DNA of 64,000 nt from Flavobacterium sp. NKUCC04_CG (GTDB lineage: Bacteria > Bacteroidota > Bacteroidia > Flavobacteriales > Flavobacteriaceae). The stretch covers positions 62,001-126,000 of the forward strand of contig NZ_JAHKRA010000003.1 of assembly GCF_019345525.1 (NCBI RefSeq), read 5' to 3'. Within the stretch, counting starts at the first letter, position 1; each line of letters begins with the position of its first letter. Made by a program: the position numbers and the translations under genes. The notes under the pieces are model-generated. The model was not told where the DNA came from. It made no database searches and saw only the letters and a program-made list of their open reading frames with translations. Of this stretch, positions 34,872 to 43,157 are shown in pieces.

Positions 34872-35708
34872 TCAGTTACCTAGATGAATATTAGTAACCG
34901 GCTTGAGCTGTTTACCAATTTCAGAATGCTCTCCCGTATTCGTAAAATACTCGTAACTGCCGCCGGTATTTTTACCGTACCAAATAATCGTTTTACCATT
35001 TTGAAAAAAGACGGTTGGCGGACTCCCCTCTATCTCTTTAAAATACCTCCATATATATTGCTCTACAGGCAGTATGTTATGAAACGTTGTAACTCCTACA
35101 ACGCGACTCTCACAATCAATCAATTCATAATAGTCATAACTCCAATATACACAGTCGGGTTTGTCTGACTGAAATCCATTTACACACAATCCCCCTAAGA
35201 AAACCACAAAAAGCAACGCAGCAATTACCAACCCCTCCTTTTTGTTTTTTGTCGAAACAAACAACGGACTATTAATCCGTAACTCCTCTTTAACAATTGT
35301 ATGTTCCTTTACGTCTTCCACTTTATTTTCAACCACACCTGTGTTGCTCCCCAAAAACTTACCCAATGGCCTTTTTTCAAAATCTGCAAGTACCGCCAAC
35401 AACTCCACTATCATAAAACTGGGTCTTCCGGAATCACCAATTATAAAATTCCGAACAGGTCTTAATTTATCCACATTAAAATTTAAAAATTGACTTGTTA
35501 GATCTGCACGCAGGTCTAATTTAAAGAAGTGTTCGAAAATTTTCTTATCCGAACTCGATGGGCTATCGCTATAAATAGCCATACAAATATCACGAAGTTT
35601 TGCAGGGGATGGATTTAATAAAATATAATCGTATTCGCTGTTTTTTTTTGCCTCTTCAATCGCTTCTTTAACCGCTTTAATATAATCAGCAGAAGTAAAC
35701 TTATTCAT
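34872..35708 (-). CDS. Unknown single-pass membrane protein
   Basis: A 278-residue protein from the ATG at 35708 (a TTG nine bases further out is also in frame). Residues 1-115 look cytoplasmic and helical (ADYIKAVKEAIEEAKKN..., VRNFIIGDSGRPSFMIVELLAVLADF), followed by a linker, one transmembrane helix at about 158-177 (GLVIAALLFVVFLGGLCV), and a roughly 100-residue outside domain with paired cysteines and an aromatic-rich fold (VYWSYDYYELIDCESRVVGVTTF, YIWRYFKEIEGSPPTVFFQNGKTIIWYG). No signal peptide, so an N-in topology is expected. I recognise no family. It lies between the tRNA-Leu region and the small-lipoprotein/sensor-kinase genes. Confidence 0.7.
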   Translation of the reverse strand: MNKFTSADYIKAVKEAIEEAKKNSEYDYILLNPSPAKLRDICMAIYSDSPSSSDKKIFEHFFKLDLRADLTSQFLNFNVDKLRPVRNFIIGDSGRPSFMIVELLAVLADFEKRPLGKFLGSNTGVVENKVEDVKEHTIVKEELRINSPLFVSTKNKKEGLVIAALLFVVFLGGLCVNGFQSDKPDCVYWSYDYYELIDCESRVVGVTTFHNILPVEQYIWRYFKEIEGSPPTVFFQNGKTIIWYGKNTGGSYEYFTNTGEHSEIGKQLKPVTNIHLGN

Positions 35709-36068
35709 AAATCTCAATGCTTTAGTAAGATTAAATTGGAGTAACTGGAATTCACACGGAACAATCGGAATTGTATCGGAAACATCGGAATTATCGGAAA
35801 CACACTGATATACTGCGCTTTAACTTCTATTTCTTTGCCTCAACAATTTTAGTTCTTGTTGTGGTTCGCTACCTCAACAAATGTACAAAACTAAATGAAG
35901 TAGGATTTGTGGGTACCCTCATTTTGCAAAAGGGAAGTTACAATTTGAACCCCACCTATACCGCTTCGCCCTTCCCTATTTATCGAGCTCGATTTTTTTT
36001 AAACGCCCTTTTAAGGTCCAGAAGACCTTATGGCAAAAAAAAACTCAACCTATTAAATAGTCGAAAAA
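35709..36068. other. Divergent upstream region with CGGAA repeats and a hairpin
   Basis: A non-coding stretch of about 360 bp between the unknown membrane protein (minus) and the 54-residue lipoprotein (plus). It holds five CGGAA boxes at 35757, 35766, 35777, 35786 and 35795 (spacings 9, 11, 9, 9), a 12-bp palindrome ATCGAGCTCGAT at 35982-35993 followed by T residues, and a stem-loop TAAGGTC-CAGAA-GACCTTA at 36012-36030, 39 nt before the lipoprotein ATG. No strong TAnnTTTG box is visible. A 118-codon open frame here has no coding character. Confidence 0.6.
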
Positions 36069-36233
36069 ATGAAGAAATTATATATCTTAATGTTCGTATT
36101 GGTCTCTGGATTATTCGTAGCCTGTGAGACCCCAGACTCTAACGAAGAAGCGTCAATTAAAAAAGAAATGGGTGATGGAACAGGCGCCATAGTAGTAAAA
36201 CCTAGCCCTCCAATTAAACCCCCAACCAAGTAA
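36069..36233 (+). CDS. 54-residue lipoprotein, unknown
   Basis: A short gene with MKKLYILMFVLVSGLFVAC (Cys19 in a good lipobox, FVAC), then an acidic and Pro-rich mature part (ETPDSNEEAS..., ending KPSPPIKPPTK). The 35-residue mature part probably is disordered. It is preceded by a 5' stem-loop and followed by a strong terminator, supporting a real transcription unit. No family is recognised. It lies 177 bp before the TPR sensor kinase gene and could be an envelope-sensing accessory, but that is by position only. Confidence 0.72.
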   Translation: MKKLYILMFVLVSGLFVACETPDSNEEASIKKEMGDGTGAIVVKPSPPIKPPTK

Positions 36234-36246
36234 AAAGCCCAATTAA

Positions 36247-36290
36247 CTAGAGGATGTTGCGAAGTAAAATTTTGAACATCCTCTTTTTAC
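36247..36290 (+). terminator. Terminator of the 54-residue lipoprotein gene
   Basis: Ten-bp perfect stem AGAGGATGTT/AACATCCTCT with a 16-nt loop and a T run. Confidence 0.85.
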
Positions 36291-36409
36291 CATAACACGC
36301 TAAAAGCCTATGCAAAATACTTTTCATTCTCCACACTTTTAGATTTGACAAACTAAAAGCAATACGTCTTACTGTTTCTTTTCTCGTCAAAAACGACTAC
36401 TTTCGACGT

Positions 36410-38131
36410 ATGGGAAAAGACTACTTCATTTTTATATTATTACTCCTCATTTGCAGTATTTTGCTTGTTGGTTGCAACAGCAACAATGAGCATACAATAA
36501 ACTCAACACCCCCCTCTTTCTCGAAAGCCTACTCTTACCAAAACAAAGCCGATTCCTTTGCACAACAAAACCTTAACGACAGCGCATATTACTATTACTT
36601 ACAATCGAATAGCGAACTTTTATTAATTAAAGATTTCGCAAATCTGACCTATAACTCTATTAAAATTTCAGAAATTCAATTTCTATCTGGTGATGTTATT
36701 GGTTCAGAAGAAACTTGTACTGAAGCCCTAAAATACGCTCCAAAAGATAATGTATCGTACATCATTGCTCTTTACAACAACTTTGGTCGCAATTATCTTA
36801 AGCTACATGATCACGACAAAGCAATTGAATATTACAATAAAGCACTTCATCTCAATATTGATGAACTCAGCCGTATTACATTAAAAAACAATATAGCCTA
36901 TACGTATATTCAAAAACAGCATTTTGAATTAGCTCGGCAAATACTAGACAGTTTAATTGATGCACCTATATTAAAACAGCATCCCCTTCATTACGCACGA
37001 ACTTTAGACAACCTAGGCCTTAGTTTATTTAGGGCGAATCCCAATACGGGTTTAAATGAACTAAAACGGAGTTTAAACATCAGAGACTCACTTCAATTCG
37101 AACACGGCTTAATAGAGAGTTATGCCAACCTGTCTGATTATTATTTACAAAAAGACCCCAATTTAGCCAAGGATTACGCTTTAAAAATGTATCGGCTTGG
37201 ACAAAAACTAAAGAATCCTGACGACGAGCTTAGAGCCTTGGGATTATTAATACAAACAAGCAACACGGATGAACTGCGTAGGTGGTCACAAAATTATATT
37301 GATCGCTCCAAAAGCACCAATCAAACCAATCAAACCGCAAAAAATCAGTTTGCCAAAATCAAATACGACCACCAAAAGGAAACAGCTGAAAACCTAGAAC
37401 TAAAAACCATAACCGCCAAACAAGAAATCGATATCGAACGAGAGAAAAACAAGCGGCAAATACTGATTTTTACTCTAATTACCATAATTGTAGGAGTTCT
37501 TTGGTTTATTAAAAACAGTCAGAGACGACATCAAGCAGAAAAAGCCAAACAGGTCTATATTACTGAAACCAAAATATCTAAAAAAATTCACGATGAACTC
37601 GCTAACGACATCTATAATATTATTGCCTATACCGAAAATTTCGATCTAACATCCGATACTCACAAAAATCGTTTGTTAAACGATCTTGAAGGTGCCTACA
37701 ATAAAACACGAAACATCTCTTCAGAATATGGTTCCATTAGTTTTGGCGACGATTTTTTAAATTATCTAAAAAGCCTCTTACAAGAGTATAACGGTAAAAA
37801 CCTCAAACTGGTTTCAGTAGGCATTGATACAATCGATTGGAATTCATTAACTGAAATCAAAAAAATAGCTATTTATCGAGTTATACAAGAACTGTTGGTC
37901 AATATGAAGAAACACAGCAAAGCCAACTTGGTTAGTTTAAAATTTGAACAAGTAAAAGGCTTACTCAAAATCAACTATTCCGATAATGGGACCGGCATCG
38001 TTAACGAAAAGTTAATTGCCAAAAACGGTTTAACCAATGCGGAAAACCGCATTAAAGACATTCGCGGAAGCTTTACATTTGAAATTGAAATCAACAAAGG
38101 ACTGAAGATTTTTATAACGATTCCCGTATAG
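36410..38131 (+). CDS. TPR sensor histidine kinase (HisKA_3 type)
   Basis: A 573-residue two-component sensor. An N-terminal signal with a lipobox-like LLVGC (Cys22) leads into an outside sensor region of TPR repeats (about 40-290; for example LYNNFGRNYLKLHDHDKAIEYYNKALHL), a coiled coil (310-348), a transmembrane helix (350-366), then the kinase core. The phosphoacceptor is probably His394 in SKKIHDELAND, a HisKA_3 (NarL-partner) motif. HATPase_c has N box VIQELLVNMKKHSKA (N498) and G1 DNGTGI (525-530). The response regulator starts 2 bp after the stop. A near -7 box (TACTTTCG, 36398-36405) ends 5 bases before the ATG. Confidence 0.92.
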   Translation: MGKDYFIFILLLLICSILLVGCNSNNEHTINSTPPSFSKAYSYQNKADSFAQQNLNDSAYYYYLQSNSELLLIKDFANLTYNSIKISEIQFLSGDVIGSEETCTEALKYAPKDNVSYIIALYNNFGRNYLKLHDHDKAIEYYNKALHLNIDELSRITLKNNIAYTYIQKQHFELARQILDSLIDAPILKQHPLHYARTLDNLGLSLFRANPNTGLNELKRSLNIRDSLQFEHGLIESYANLSDYYLQKDPNLAKDYALKMYRLGQKLKNPDDELRALGLLIQTSNTDELRRWSQNYIDRSKSTNQTNQTAKNQFAKIKYDHQKETAENLELKTITAKQEIDIEREKNKRQILIFTLITIIVGVLWFIKNSQRRHQAEKAKQVYITETKISKKIHDELANDIYNIIAYTENFDLTSDTHKNRLLNDLEGAYNKTRNISSEYGSISFGDDFLNYLKSLLQEYNGKNLKLVSVGIDTIDWNSLTEIKKIAIYRVIQELLVNMKKHSKANLVSLKFEQVKGLLKINYSDNGTGIVNEKLIAKNGLTNAENRIKDIRGSFTFEIEINKGLKIFITIPV

Positions 38132-38133
38132 AT

Positions 38134-38802
38134 ATGTTTAAAAAAATATTAGTAGTCGAAGATATAGACAGCATTAATTTAGGTGTTGTTGCAATGCTAC
38201 AAGAGGAAACTGATGCTGAAGTATTCCATTGTAAATACTGTGACGAAGCTTGGCTAAAAATCAAAAGTGCCGTTTTAAACAACGCACCTTTTGATTTGTT
38301 AATTTCAGATTTATCTTTTGCAGCAGACCACAGAGAAACACAAATAAGCAATGGCGAAGACTTAGTAAAAACAGTAAAAGAGAAATACCCCGAAATCAAA
38401 CTCATGGTATATTCAATTGAAAATCGATTTGTTACGGTAAAAAAATTAATTGACGACTACAAAATTAATGCTTTTATCAGCAAAGGCAGAAACAGTATTA
38501 ACGAGCTAAAAGCTGCATTAGTCACATTGGCTACCAGCGAGAACGTTTTTCTATCTACCAATATACAAGAGGTCTACAACAACCCCGAATTAGTAGAACT
38601 ACAAGAAGAAGACATCACTATATTAAAATACCTATCAGAGGGTTTAAGTCAGACTGAGATCAGTACTAATCTTAAAAAACAAGGCAGCAGTACGTCCAGT
38701 TTAAGCAGTGTTGAAAAAAAAGTAAATAAGCTAAAAATGTATTTCGACGCTAAAAACACCGTACACCTTATCAGTATATCCAAAGATTTAGGCCTAATAT
38801 AA
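38134..38802 (+). CDS. LuxR/NarL-type response regulator
   Basis: The partner of the upstream TPR kinase, 222 residues. The N-terminal receiver domain has acidic Glu9/Asp10, phosphoacceptor Asp59 (LLISDLSF) and a conserved Lys region (FISKG, about 109-113). The C-terminal part (about 150-222) is a LuxR/NarL-like helix-turn-helix: LVELQEEDITILKYLSEGLSQTEISTNLKKQG, then a recognition-helix segment SSVEKKVNKLKMYFDAKNTVHLISISKDLGLI. Binding site and regulon are unknown. The two genes form a two-gene operon. Confidence 0.92.
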   Translation: MFKKILVVEDIDSINLGVVAMLQEETDAEVFHCKYCDEAWLKIKSAVLNNAPFDLLISDLSFAADHRETQISNGEDLVKTVKEKYPEIKLMVYSIENRFVTVKKLIDDYKINAFISKGRNSINELKAALVTLATSENVFLSTNIQEVYNNPELVELQEEDITILKYLSEGLSQTEISTNLKKQGSSTSSLSSVEKKVNKLKMYFDAKNTVHLISISKDLGLI

Positions 38803-39117
38803 TAGCTATCAGATTAAGGTTTATAATAGAAGCTATCACAACTAGAGAGCAGTATCTTCATTTTGTAAGCTTTATTTATTAAGCCTTACCTTATTTTGAC
38901 CTTAGAATTCAATAAGACAATCGAACTTTAAACCTCTCAAAAGTTAAAATATCGTATTATAGCCCGAAATCAATAACAAAGCGCGCAGTAAGCACTATTA
39001 AAAAGTAAAACACCAGAGTAAAATTTTAGTTAAAAAAAACGGAACACCTAAGAAAGGAGTTCCGTTTTTCAGTTTAGCACAAATCCAAAAAATTCGTTTC
39101 GGCTTGTATTTTTTAAT
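38803..39117. other. Convergent intergenic region after the response regulator
   Basis: A 315-bp non-coding stretch between the response regulator (plus) and clpX (minus). Apart from the terminator near its right end I see no coding frame, repeat or promoter. Confidence 0.55.
39035..39070. terminator. Terminator of clpX (and possibly of the response-regulator operon)
   Basis: Stem CGGAACACCT/AGGAGTTCCG (one mismatch) with flanking A and T runs on both sides. Confidence 0.78.
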
Positions 39118-40350
39118 TTATGAGGCCGACTGCAATCGTTGCAATAGGTTTTTATTCAAAGCTTGTTCTGCATAGGCAGCATCTACGTGTAGCACGCGGA
39201 TATCACTACTTGGCAACTCATACATAGCATCGGTTAATATCGCCTCGCATAACGAACGCAATCCCCTTGCTCCTAATTTGTATTCCAAAGCTTTTTCCAC
39301 TATAAAATCCAAAGCTTCATCGGCTATAGTAAAATCTATCTCATCCATTTTAAACAATTTTTCATACTGTTTAATAAGCGCATTTTTAGGCTGGGTCAAA
39401 ATAGCTCTTAGCGTTTCTCTATCCAAGGGATCCATATGTGTAAGCACCGGTAAACGACCGATGATTTCAGGAATCAATCCAAAATCTTTGATATCTTTTG
39501 GTGTAATGTATTGCAACAAATTTTCTTTGTCTACCAAGTCACCATCTTTAGAAGTACCATAACCTACAGCTTGAAAATTCAAACGTTTGGAAATAATCCT
39601 ATCGATACCATCGAAAGCCCCACCAGCGATAAACAAGATATCCTGAGTATTGACTTCAATAAACTTTTGGTCTGGGTGTTTTCTACCTCCTTTAGGCGGT
39701 ACGTTAACCACAGTTCCTTCCAATAGTTTTAATAGGGCTTGTTGCACTCCTTCACCAGAAACATCTCTCGTAATGGATGGGTTATCACTTTTACGGGCTA
39801 TTTTATCTATTTCATCAATAAAAACGATCCCGCGTTCTGCTTTTTCGACATCATAATCTGCTGCCTGCAGCAACTTAGTCAATATGCCCTCTACATCTTC
39901 TCCTACATATCCTGCTTCAGTCAACACCGTAGCATCAACAATAGCCAAAGGTACATTAAGCATTCTTGCTATGGTTTTAGCTACTAAGGTTTTTCCAGTT
40001 CCCGTTTGTCCAACCATAATGATGTTGCTTTTTTCAATTTCCACATCATCATCATTATTTGCTTGTAATAGTCTTTTATAATGATTGTAAACAGCCACCG
40101 ACATAACTTTTTTAGTCTGATCTTGTCCAATGACATACTCATCCAAAAAGGCGCGGATTTCTCTCGGTTTTTTTAGCAACACTTCTTGAGATAATCCATC
40201 TTGATCCGCAGTACTGTTTTCTTCTAATACAATACCATATCCCTGTTCAATACAACGATCACAAATATGCGCATCAATACCCGCTATCAGTATATTTGTT
40301 TCTGATTTTGGTCGACCACAAAATGAACATCTCATTTCCACTTTCGCCAT
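39118..40350 (-). CDS. clpX: ATP-dependent Clp protease ATPase subunit ClpX
   Basis: AAA+ unfoldase that feeds substrates to ClpP. The 410 residues carry the zinc-binding dimerisation domain (Cys8, Cys11, Cys30, Cys33; CSFCG...CDRC), Walker A GQTGTGKT (114-121), Walker [10 protein letters not shown] (175-183), GYVGEDVE, and the sensor-region [12 protein letters not shown]. The position of the ClpP-docking IGF tripeptide of E. coli ClpX reads V262-G-Y264 here ([15 protein letters not shown]). It lies 26 bp downstream of clpP on the same strand, the usual clpP-clpX pair. Confidence 0.96.
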   Translation of the reverse strand: MAKVEMRCSFCGRPKSETNILIAGIDAHICDRCIEQGYGIVLEENSTADQDGLSQEVLLKKPREIRAFLDEYVIGQDQTKKVMSVAVYNHYKRLLQANNDDDVEIEKSNIIMVGQTGTGKTLVAKTIARMLNVPLAIVDATVLTEAGYVGEDVEGILTKLLQAADYDVEKAERGIVFIDEIDKIARKSDNPSITRDVSGEGVQQALLKLLEGTVVNVPPKGGRKHPDQKFIEVNTQDILFIAGGAFDGIDRIISKRLNFQAVGYGTSKDGDLVDKENLLQYITPKDIKDFGLIPEIIGRLPVLTHMDPLDRETLRAILTQPKNALIKQYEKLFKMDEIDFTIADEALDFIVEKALEYKLGARGLRSLCEAILTDAMYELPSSDIRVLHVDAAYAEQALNKNLLQRLQSAS

Positions 40351-40376
40351 ATTATAAAATTCCTAATTTAAATTAA

Positions 40377-41042
40377 TTATTTTTTTGAGCGCATTAAAAC
40401 CTCATCAATCATTCCATATTCTTTGGCTTCTTGAGCAATCATCCAATAATCTCTTTCGCTATCTGCATGAACTTTTTCAAAAGTTTGTCCAGAGTGTTCT
40501 GAGATAATTTGATACAATTCATCTTTTAATTTTAGCATTTCGCGCAAATTGATTTCCATATCTGTAGCCACCCCTTGTGCACCTCCAGATGGTTGATGTA
40601 TCATTACTCTTGAATGAGGCAAAGCCGAACGTTTTCCCTCTGCTCCTGCACACAATAGAACAGCTCCCATAGAAGCAGCCATACCGGTACAAATCGTAGC
40701 CACATCAGGCTTAATAAATTGCATCGTATCATAGATTCCCAATCCCGCATAAACACTTCCCCCTGGAGAGTTAATGTAAATACTGATATCCTTAGCATTG
40801 TCAACACTTTCTAAGAACAATAATTGTGCTTGAATAATGTTGGCAACATAATCATCAACTCCTGTACCTAGAAATATAATTCTGTCCATCATCAATCTCG
40901 AGAACACATCCATAGAAGCCACATTCATATGACGTTCTTCAATGATATATGGTGTCATGCTACCGACGATTTTATCGTAATACATACTGTTAATTCCACG
41001 ATGTTTTGTGGCGAATTTCTCAAATTCTTTACCGTAGTCCAT
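40377..41042 (-). CDS. clpP: ATP-dependent Clp protease proteolytic subunit ClpP
   Basis: Serine peptidase of the Clp complex, forming double heptamers. From the ATG at 41042 the protein is 221 residues (MDYGKEFEKFATKHRG...); an in-frame TTG 36 bases upstream would add an unusual basic extension. The catalytic triad is Ser124 (CTGMAASMGAVLL), His149 (RVMIHQPSGG) and Asp198 (SERDYWM). YINSPGGSV marks the oxyanion-strand region. It is first in the clpP-clpX operon. Confidence 0.95.
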   Translation of the reverse strand: MDYGKEFEKFATKHRGINSMYYDKIVGSMTPYIIEERHMNVASMDVFSRLMMDRIIFLGTGVDDYVANIIQAQLLFLESVDNAKDISIYINSPGGSVYAGLGIYDTMQFIKPDVATICTGMAASMGAVLLCAGAEGKRSALPHSRVMIHQPSGGAQGVATDMEINLREMLKLKDELYQIISEHSGQTFEKVHADSERDYWMIAQEAKEYGMIDEVLMRSKK

Positions 41043-41114
41043 AGTAATATCTTTTTTAATTTTAAACTTTAAATACAACTGAAAAAAAAGTCTTCCTAAC
41101 TATAGAAAGCCCAT

Positions 41115-41122
41115 CAAATATA
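41115..41122 (-). promoter_or_regulatory. -7 box for clpP-clpX
   Basis: The minus strand reads TATATTTG, about 75 bases upstream of the clpP ATG; at 19-bp spacing the -33 position reads CTG rather than TTG. Confidence 0.55.
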
Positions 41123-41290
41123 GTTATTTTTTTTCGGAAAACAGTTTCCAGCGATTTGCTTTATAATATGTTTATTAGAAAATTTTGTGTGTTTCACAAA
41201 AAATTGACAAACCTTTTTAAAGAAATCAACAGCATTCAAATTCTTGTTTAAGCAACGGCTTTTCACTTCTCTTTTCCACTTCATCTATGC

Positions 41291-41330
41291 TAAAAAAACG
41301 CCATATCTAAAATAGACAGGCGTTTTTTAA
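41291..41330 (-). terminator. Terminator of tig
   Basis: On the minus strand, stem AAAACGCC/GGCGTTTT with a longer internal stem-loop, ending in seven T residues, just after the tig stop. Confidence 0.85.
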
Positions 41331-41350
41331 AACTTATGACATTTTGGAAA

Positions 41351-42676
41351 TTATTCTCCGTACATCTCTTTAATAAAATCTTTATAAGACACCTCTTTAG
41401 TTTTAAAAGGCACTTTTTCGTTGAACAAGGCCAACATTTTATCGTTCATCACTTGCTCAGATATACGTCTAACCTCTTCTTGGTTTGACATTACTCTAGC
41501 AACAATGCTTTCAACATCAGCTTCAGAAGGCTCTAATTGTCCGAACTGTGCCATTTGTTTTTTAATCAAATCTGTTGTAAAAGCTTTAACTTCTTCAAAA
41601 TTGATTTGAAGATCGTTTTCCGCAATAATTTTTCCTTCGATTAATTGGTAACGCAAACCTTTTTCAGATTTAGTATATTCTTCTTCTGCTTGCTCAGCAG
41701 TCAAAGGAGTTTCACCTGCTGTTTGCATCCATTTTTTCAAAAATGTTGCCGGCAATTCAAAACGAGTAGTTTCGATTATATGCTCAATAACATCGTTCAT
41801 GAATTTTTGATCAGCTTGAGAAACAAATTGTTTTTCAGCATCTTCCTTAATTTTCACTTTCAATTCCTCCAAAGAAGTAACCGTTCCCTCTCCAAACAAT
41901 TTGTCGAAAAGTTCTTGATTTAATTCTGCTTTTTCTGTAGTATTGATTTCGTTTATAGTAAAAACCACATCCACTTCTAACCCATGTACAGCATCGTGAT
42001 CTACTTTTAAGAAGTCCATCAATTTGTGGTCATCATCAAAAAGTCCTTTAGTGTTTACAACAACGGTATCACCAACTTTCTTTCCAATAAATTTCTTTTG
42101 GTTTGTTTTGGTTCTAAAGGCATCCACATTAATAGTTACTTCACTATTAATACCTGCTTCTTCATTAACAAAAACCCCCGCCATATCATCACCTTCAGCA
42201 ACTACTTCTTTAGAAATTAGCTTACCATATTGTTTTTGAATGTATTCCACTTGTTCGTCAAGCATGGCTTCATCCGCAACAACAGTATATTTAGTAATTT
42301 TATTTTTACTAGTTAAGTCAACTGTAAAATCAGGAGCTAATCCCAATTCGAAATCAAATTTCAATGTATCAGCTTCCCAATCGAAATTGTCTGTTACCTT
42401 TGGAAGTGGGTTCCCTAGTAAGTCCAATTTTTCTTCTGCTAAATAAGCATTTAGCTTTTCCTGCAAAACTTTATTCACTTCTTCAAACAATACTGCTTTT
42501 CCGTATTGCTTCATGATTAAGCTCATCGGTACAGCACCTTTTCTGAATCCAGGAACATTAGCATTTTTTCTATAGTTTGCCAATACCTGATCCACATTAC
42601 CTTGGTAATCTTCTTTTGCAAGCTCCACAGTAACGATGGCGTTAAGAGCGTCTACATTATTTCTTGTAATATTCAT
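41351..42676 (-). CDS. tig: Trigger factor (ribosome-associated chaperone)
   Basis: Binds the ribosome exit and shields nascent chains. The 441 residues start with MNITRNNVDALNAIVTVELAKEDYQGNVDQVLANYRKNANVPGFRKGAVPMSLIMKQYG, containing the ribosome-docking GFRKGAVP signature (about 44-51). The middle region corresponds to the PPIase/FKBP-like domain but is divergent, and the C-terminal helical arms (about 250-430) are typical. It sits in its own unit upstream of clpP, the common tig-clpP-clpX order. Its promoter overlaps a 35-bp palindrome. Confidence 0.94.
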   Translation of the reverse strand: MNITRNNVDALNAIVTVELAKEDYQGNVDQVLANYRKNANVPGFRKGAVPMSLIMKQYGKAVLFEEVNKVLQEKLNAYLAEEKLDLLGNPLPKVTDNFDWEADTLKFDFELGLAPDFTVDLTSKNKITKYTVVADEAMLDEQVEYIQKQYGKLISKEVVAEGDDMAGVFVNEEAGINSEVTINVDAFRTKTNQKKFIGKKVGDTVVVNTKGLFDDDHKLMDFLKVDHDAVHGLEVDVVFTINEINTTEKAELNQELFDKLFGEGTVTSLEELKVKIKEDAEKQFVSQADQKFMNDVIEHIIETTRFELPATFLKKWMQTAGETPLTAEQAEEEYTKSEKGLRYQLIEGKIIAENDLQINFEEVKAFTTDLIKKQMAQFGQLEPSEADVESIVARVMSNQEEVRRISEQVMNDKMLALFNEKVPFKTKEVSYKDFIKEMYGE

Positions 42677-42701
42677 TTTTGTGTTTTTTTACATACTAAA
42701 A

Positions 42702-42740
42702 TTGGGTTGCAAAAATAATTATTTTATGCAACCCAACCAA
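42702..42740 (-). promoter_or_regulatory. tig promoter embedded in a 35-bp near-perfect palindrome
   Basis: Plus-strand 42702-42736 reads TTGGGTTGCA-N15-TGCAACCCAA with the inner AAAATAATTATTTT also symmetric; only one inner base pair is mismatched. On the minus strand it contains the -7 box TATTTTTG (42710-42717), and the -33 TTG lies just outside at 42738-42740 (20-bp spacing). After the palindrome the minus strand has TTTT, so it may also be the terminator of the upstream holin-like gene. Confidence 0.7.
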
Positions 42741-42780
42741 GTTTTTAACTAATTGTATTTCAATTAATAAAAAAATTATT

Positions 42781-43131
42781 TTAATCTGACTGTTTTTTTT
42801 CTAAAAAACCATTGAGTATTGACTGAACAAAAGTTAAAACAATACTGAATAACAGTGCTGCCCAAAATCCATTCACATGAAATCCTCCAACAAAATAGGA
42901 GCACAACAAAATGATTACCGCGTTAATCACAAATAGAAACAATCCTAAAGTAATTAAAGTCGCGGGTAAAGTTAAAAAGACCAAAAGCGGCTTTAAAAAC
43001 ATATTTAACAATCCCAATACTAAGGCTGCCCATAATCCAGAGGTGAATCCGTCAACGGCAACACCCGGCAATATATTTGCTAAAAGTACCACAATTAAAG
43101 TAGTAACTAATAATCGTATTATAAATTTCAT
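42781..43131 (-). CDS. Holin-like/YvlD-family small membrane protein
   Basis: A 116-residue protein with four hydrophobic helices and the features of the phage-holin 4 superfamily/YvlD-like (DUF360) group: RLLVTTLIVVLLANILPGVAVDGFTSGLWAALVLGLLNMFLKPLLVFLTLPATLITLGLFLFVINAVIILLC. Despite the family name, chromosomal members are not phage holins; their role is unknown but they are common in Bacteroidota. It is 104 bp upstream of tig and 26 bp downstream of the SGNH lipoprotein gene on the same strand, so it may be the last gene of that unit. Confidence 0.85.
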   Translation of the reverse strand: MKFIIRLLVTTLIVVLLANILPGVAVDGFTSGLWAALVLGLLNMFLKPLLVFLTLPATLITLGLFLFVINAVIILLCSYFVGGFHVNGFWAALLFSIVLTFVQSILNGFLEKKQSD

Positions 43132-43157
43132 AGGCTTTGATTCTTTTAGAATTTCGT

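Larger units (their letters stand above)
41043..41350 (-). other. Upstream region of clpP with an inverted repeat
   Basis: A non-coding stretch of 308 bp. It contains the -7 box of clpP (minus TATATTTG at 41115-41122), a perfect inverted repeat TTTTGTG-tgttt-CACAAAA at 41183-41201 about 145 bases upstream of the clpP ATG, and the tig terminator at 41291-41330. No coding frame. Confidence 0.6.

Noticed and set aside
35771..36127. 118-codon open frame on the plus strand
   Set aside because: It overlaps the 54-residue lipoprotein in another frame, has no coding character and covers the CGGAA boxes, the palindrome and a stem-loop.
36398..36410. Leaderless promoter for the TPR kinase (TACTTTCG ending 5 bases before the ATG)
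   Set aside because: The box has one mismatch to TAnnTTTG and there is no -33 TTG at 19-21 bp, so the case is weaker than for murI.
41043..41078. Longer clpP starting at a TTG
   Set aside because: The extra residues (MYLKFKIKKDIT) are unusual for ClpP; the ATG at 41042 gives the conserved N-terminus.
42781..43131. Phage holin suggesting a prophage
   Set aside because: The protein belongs to a chromosomal membrane family with a holin-like fold name; there are no other phage genes around it.
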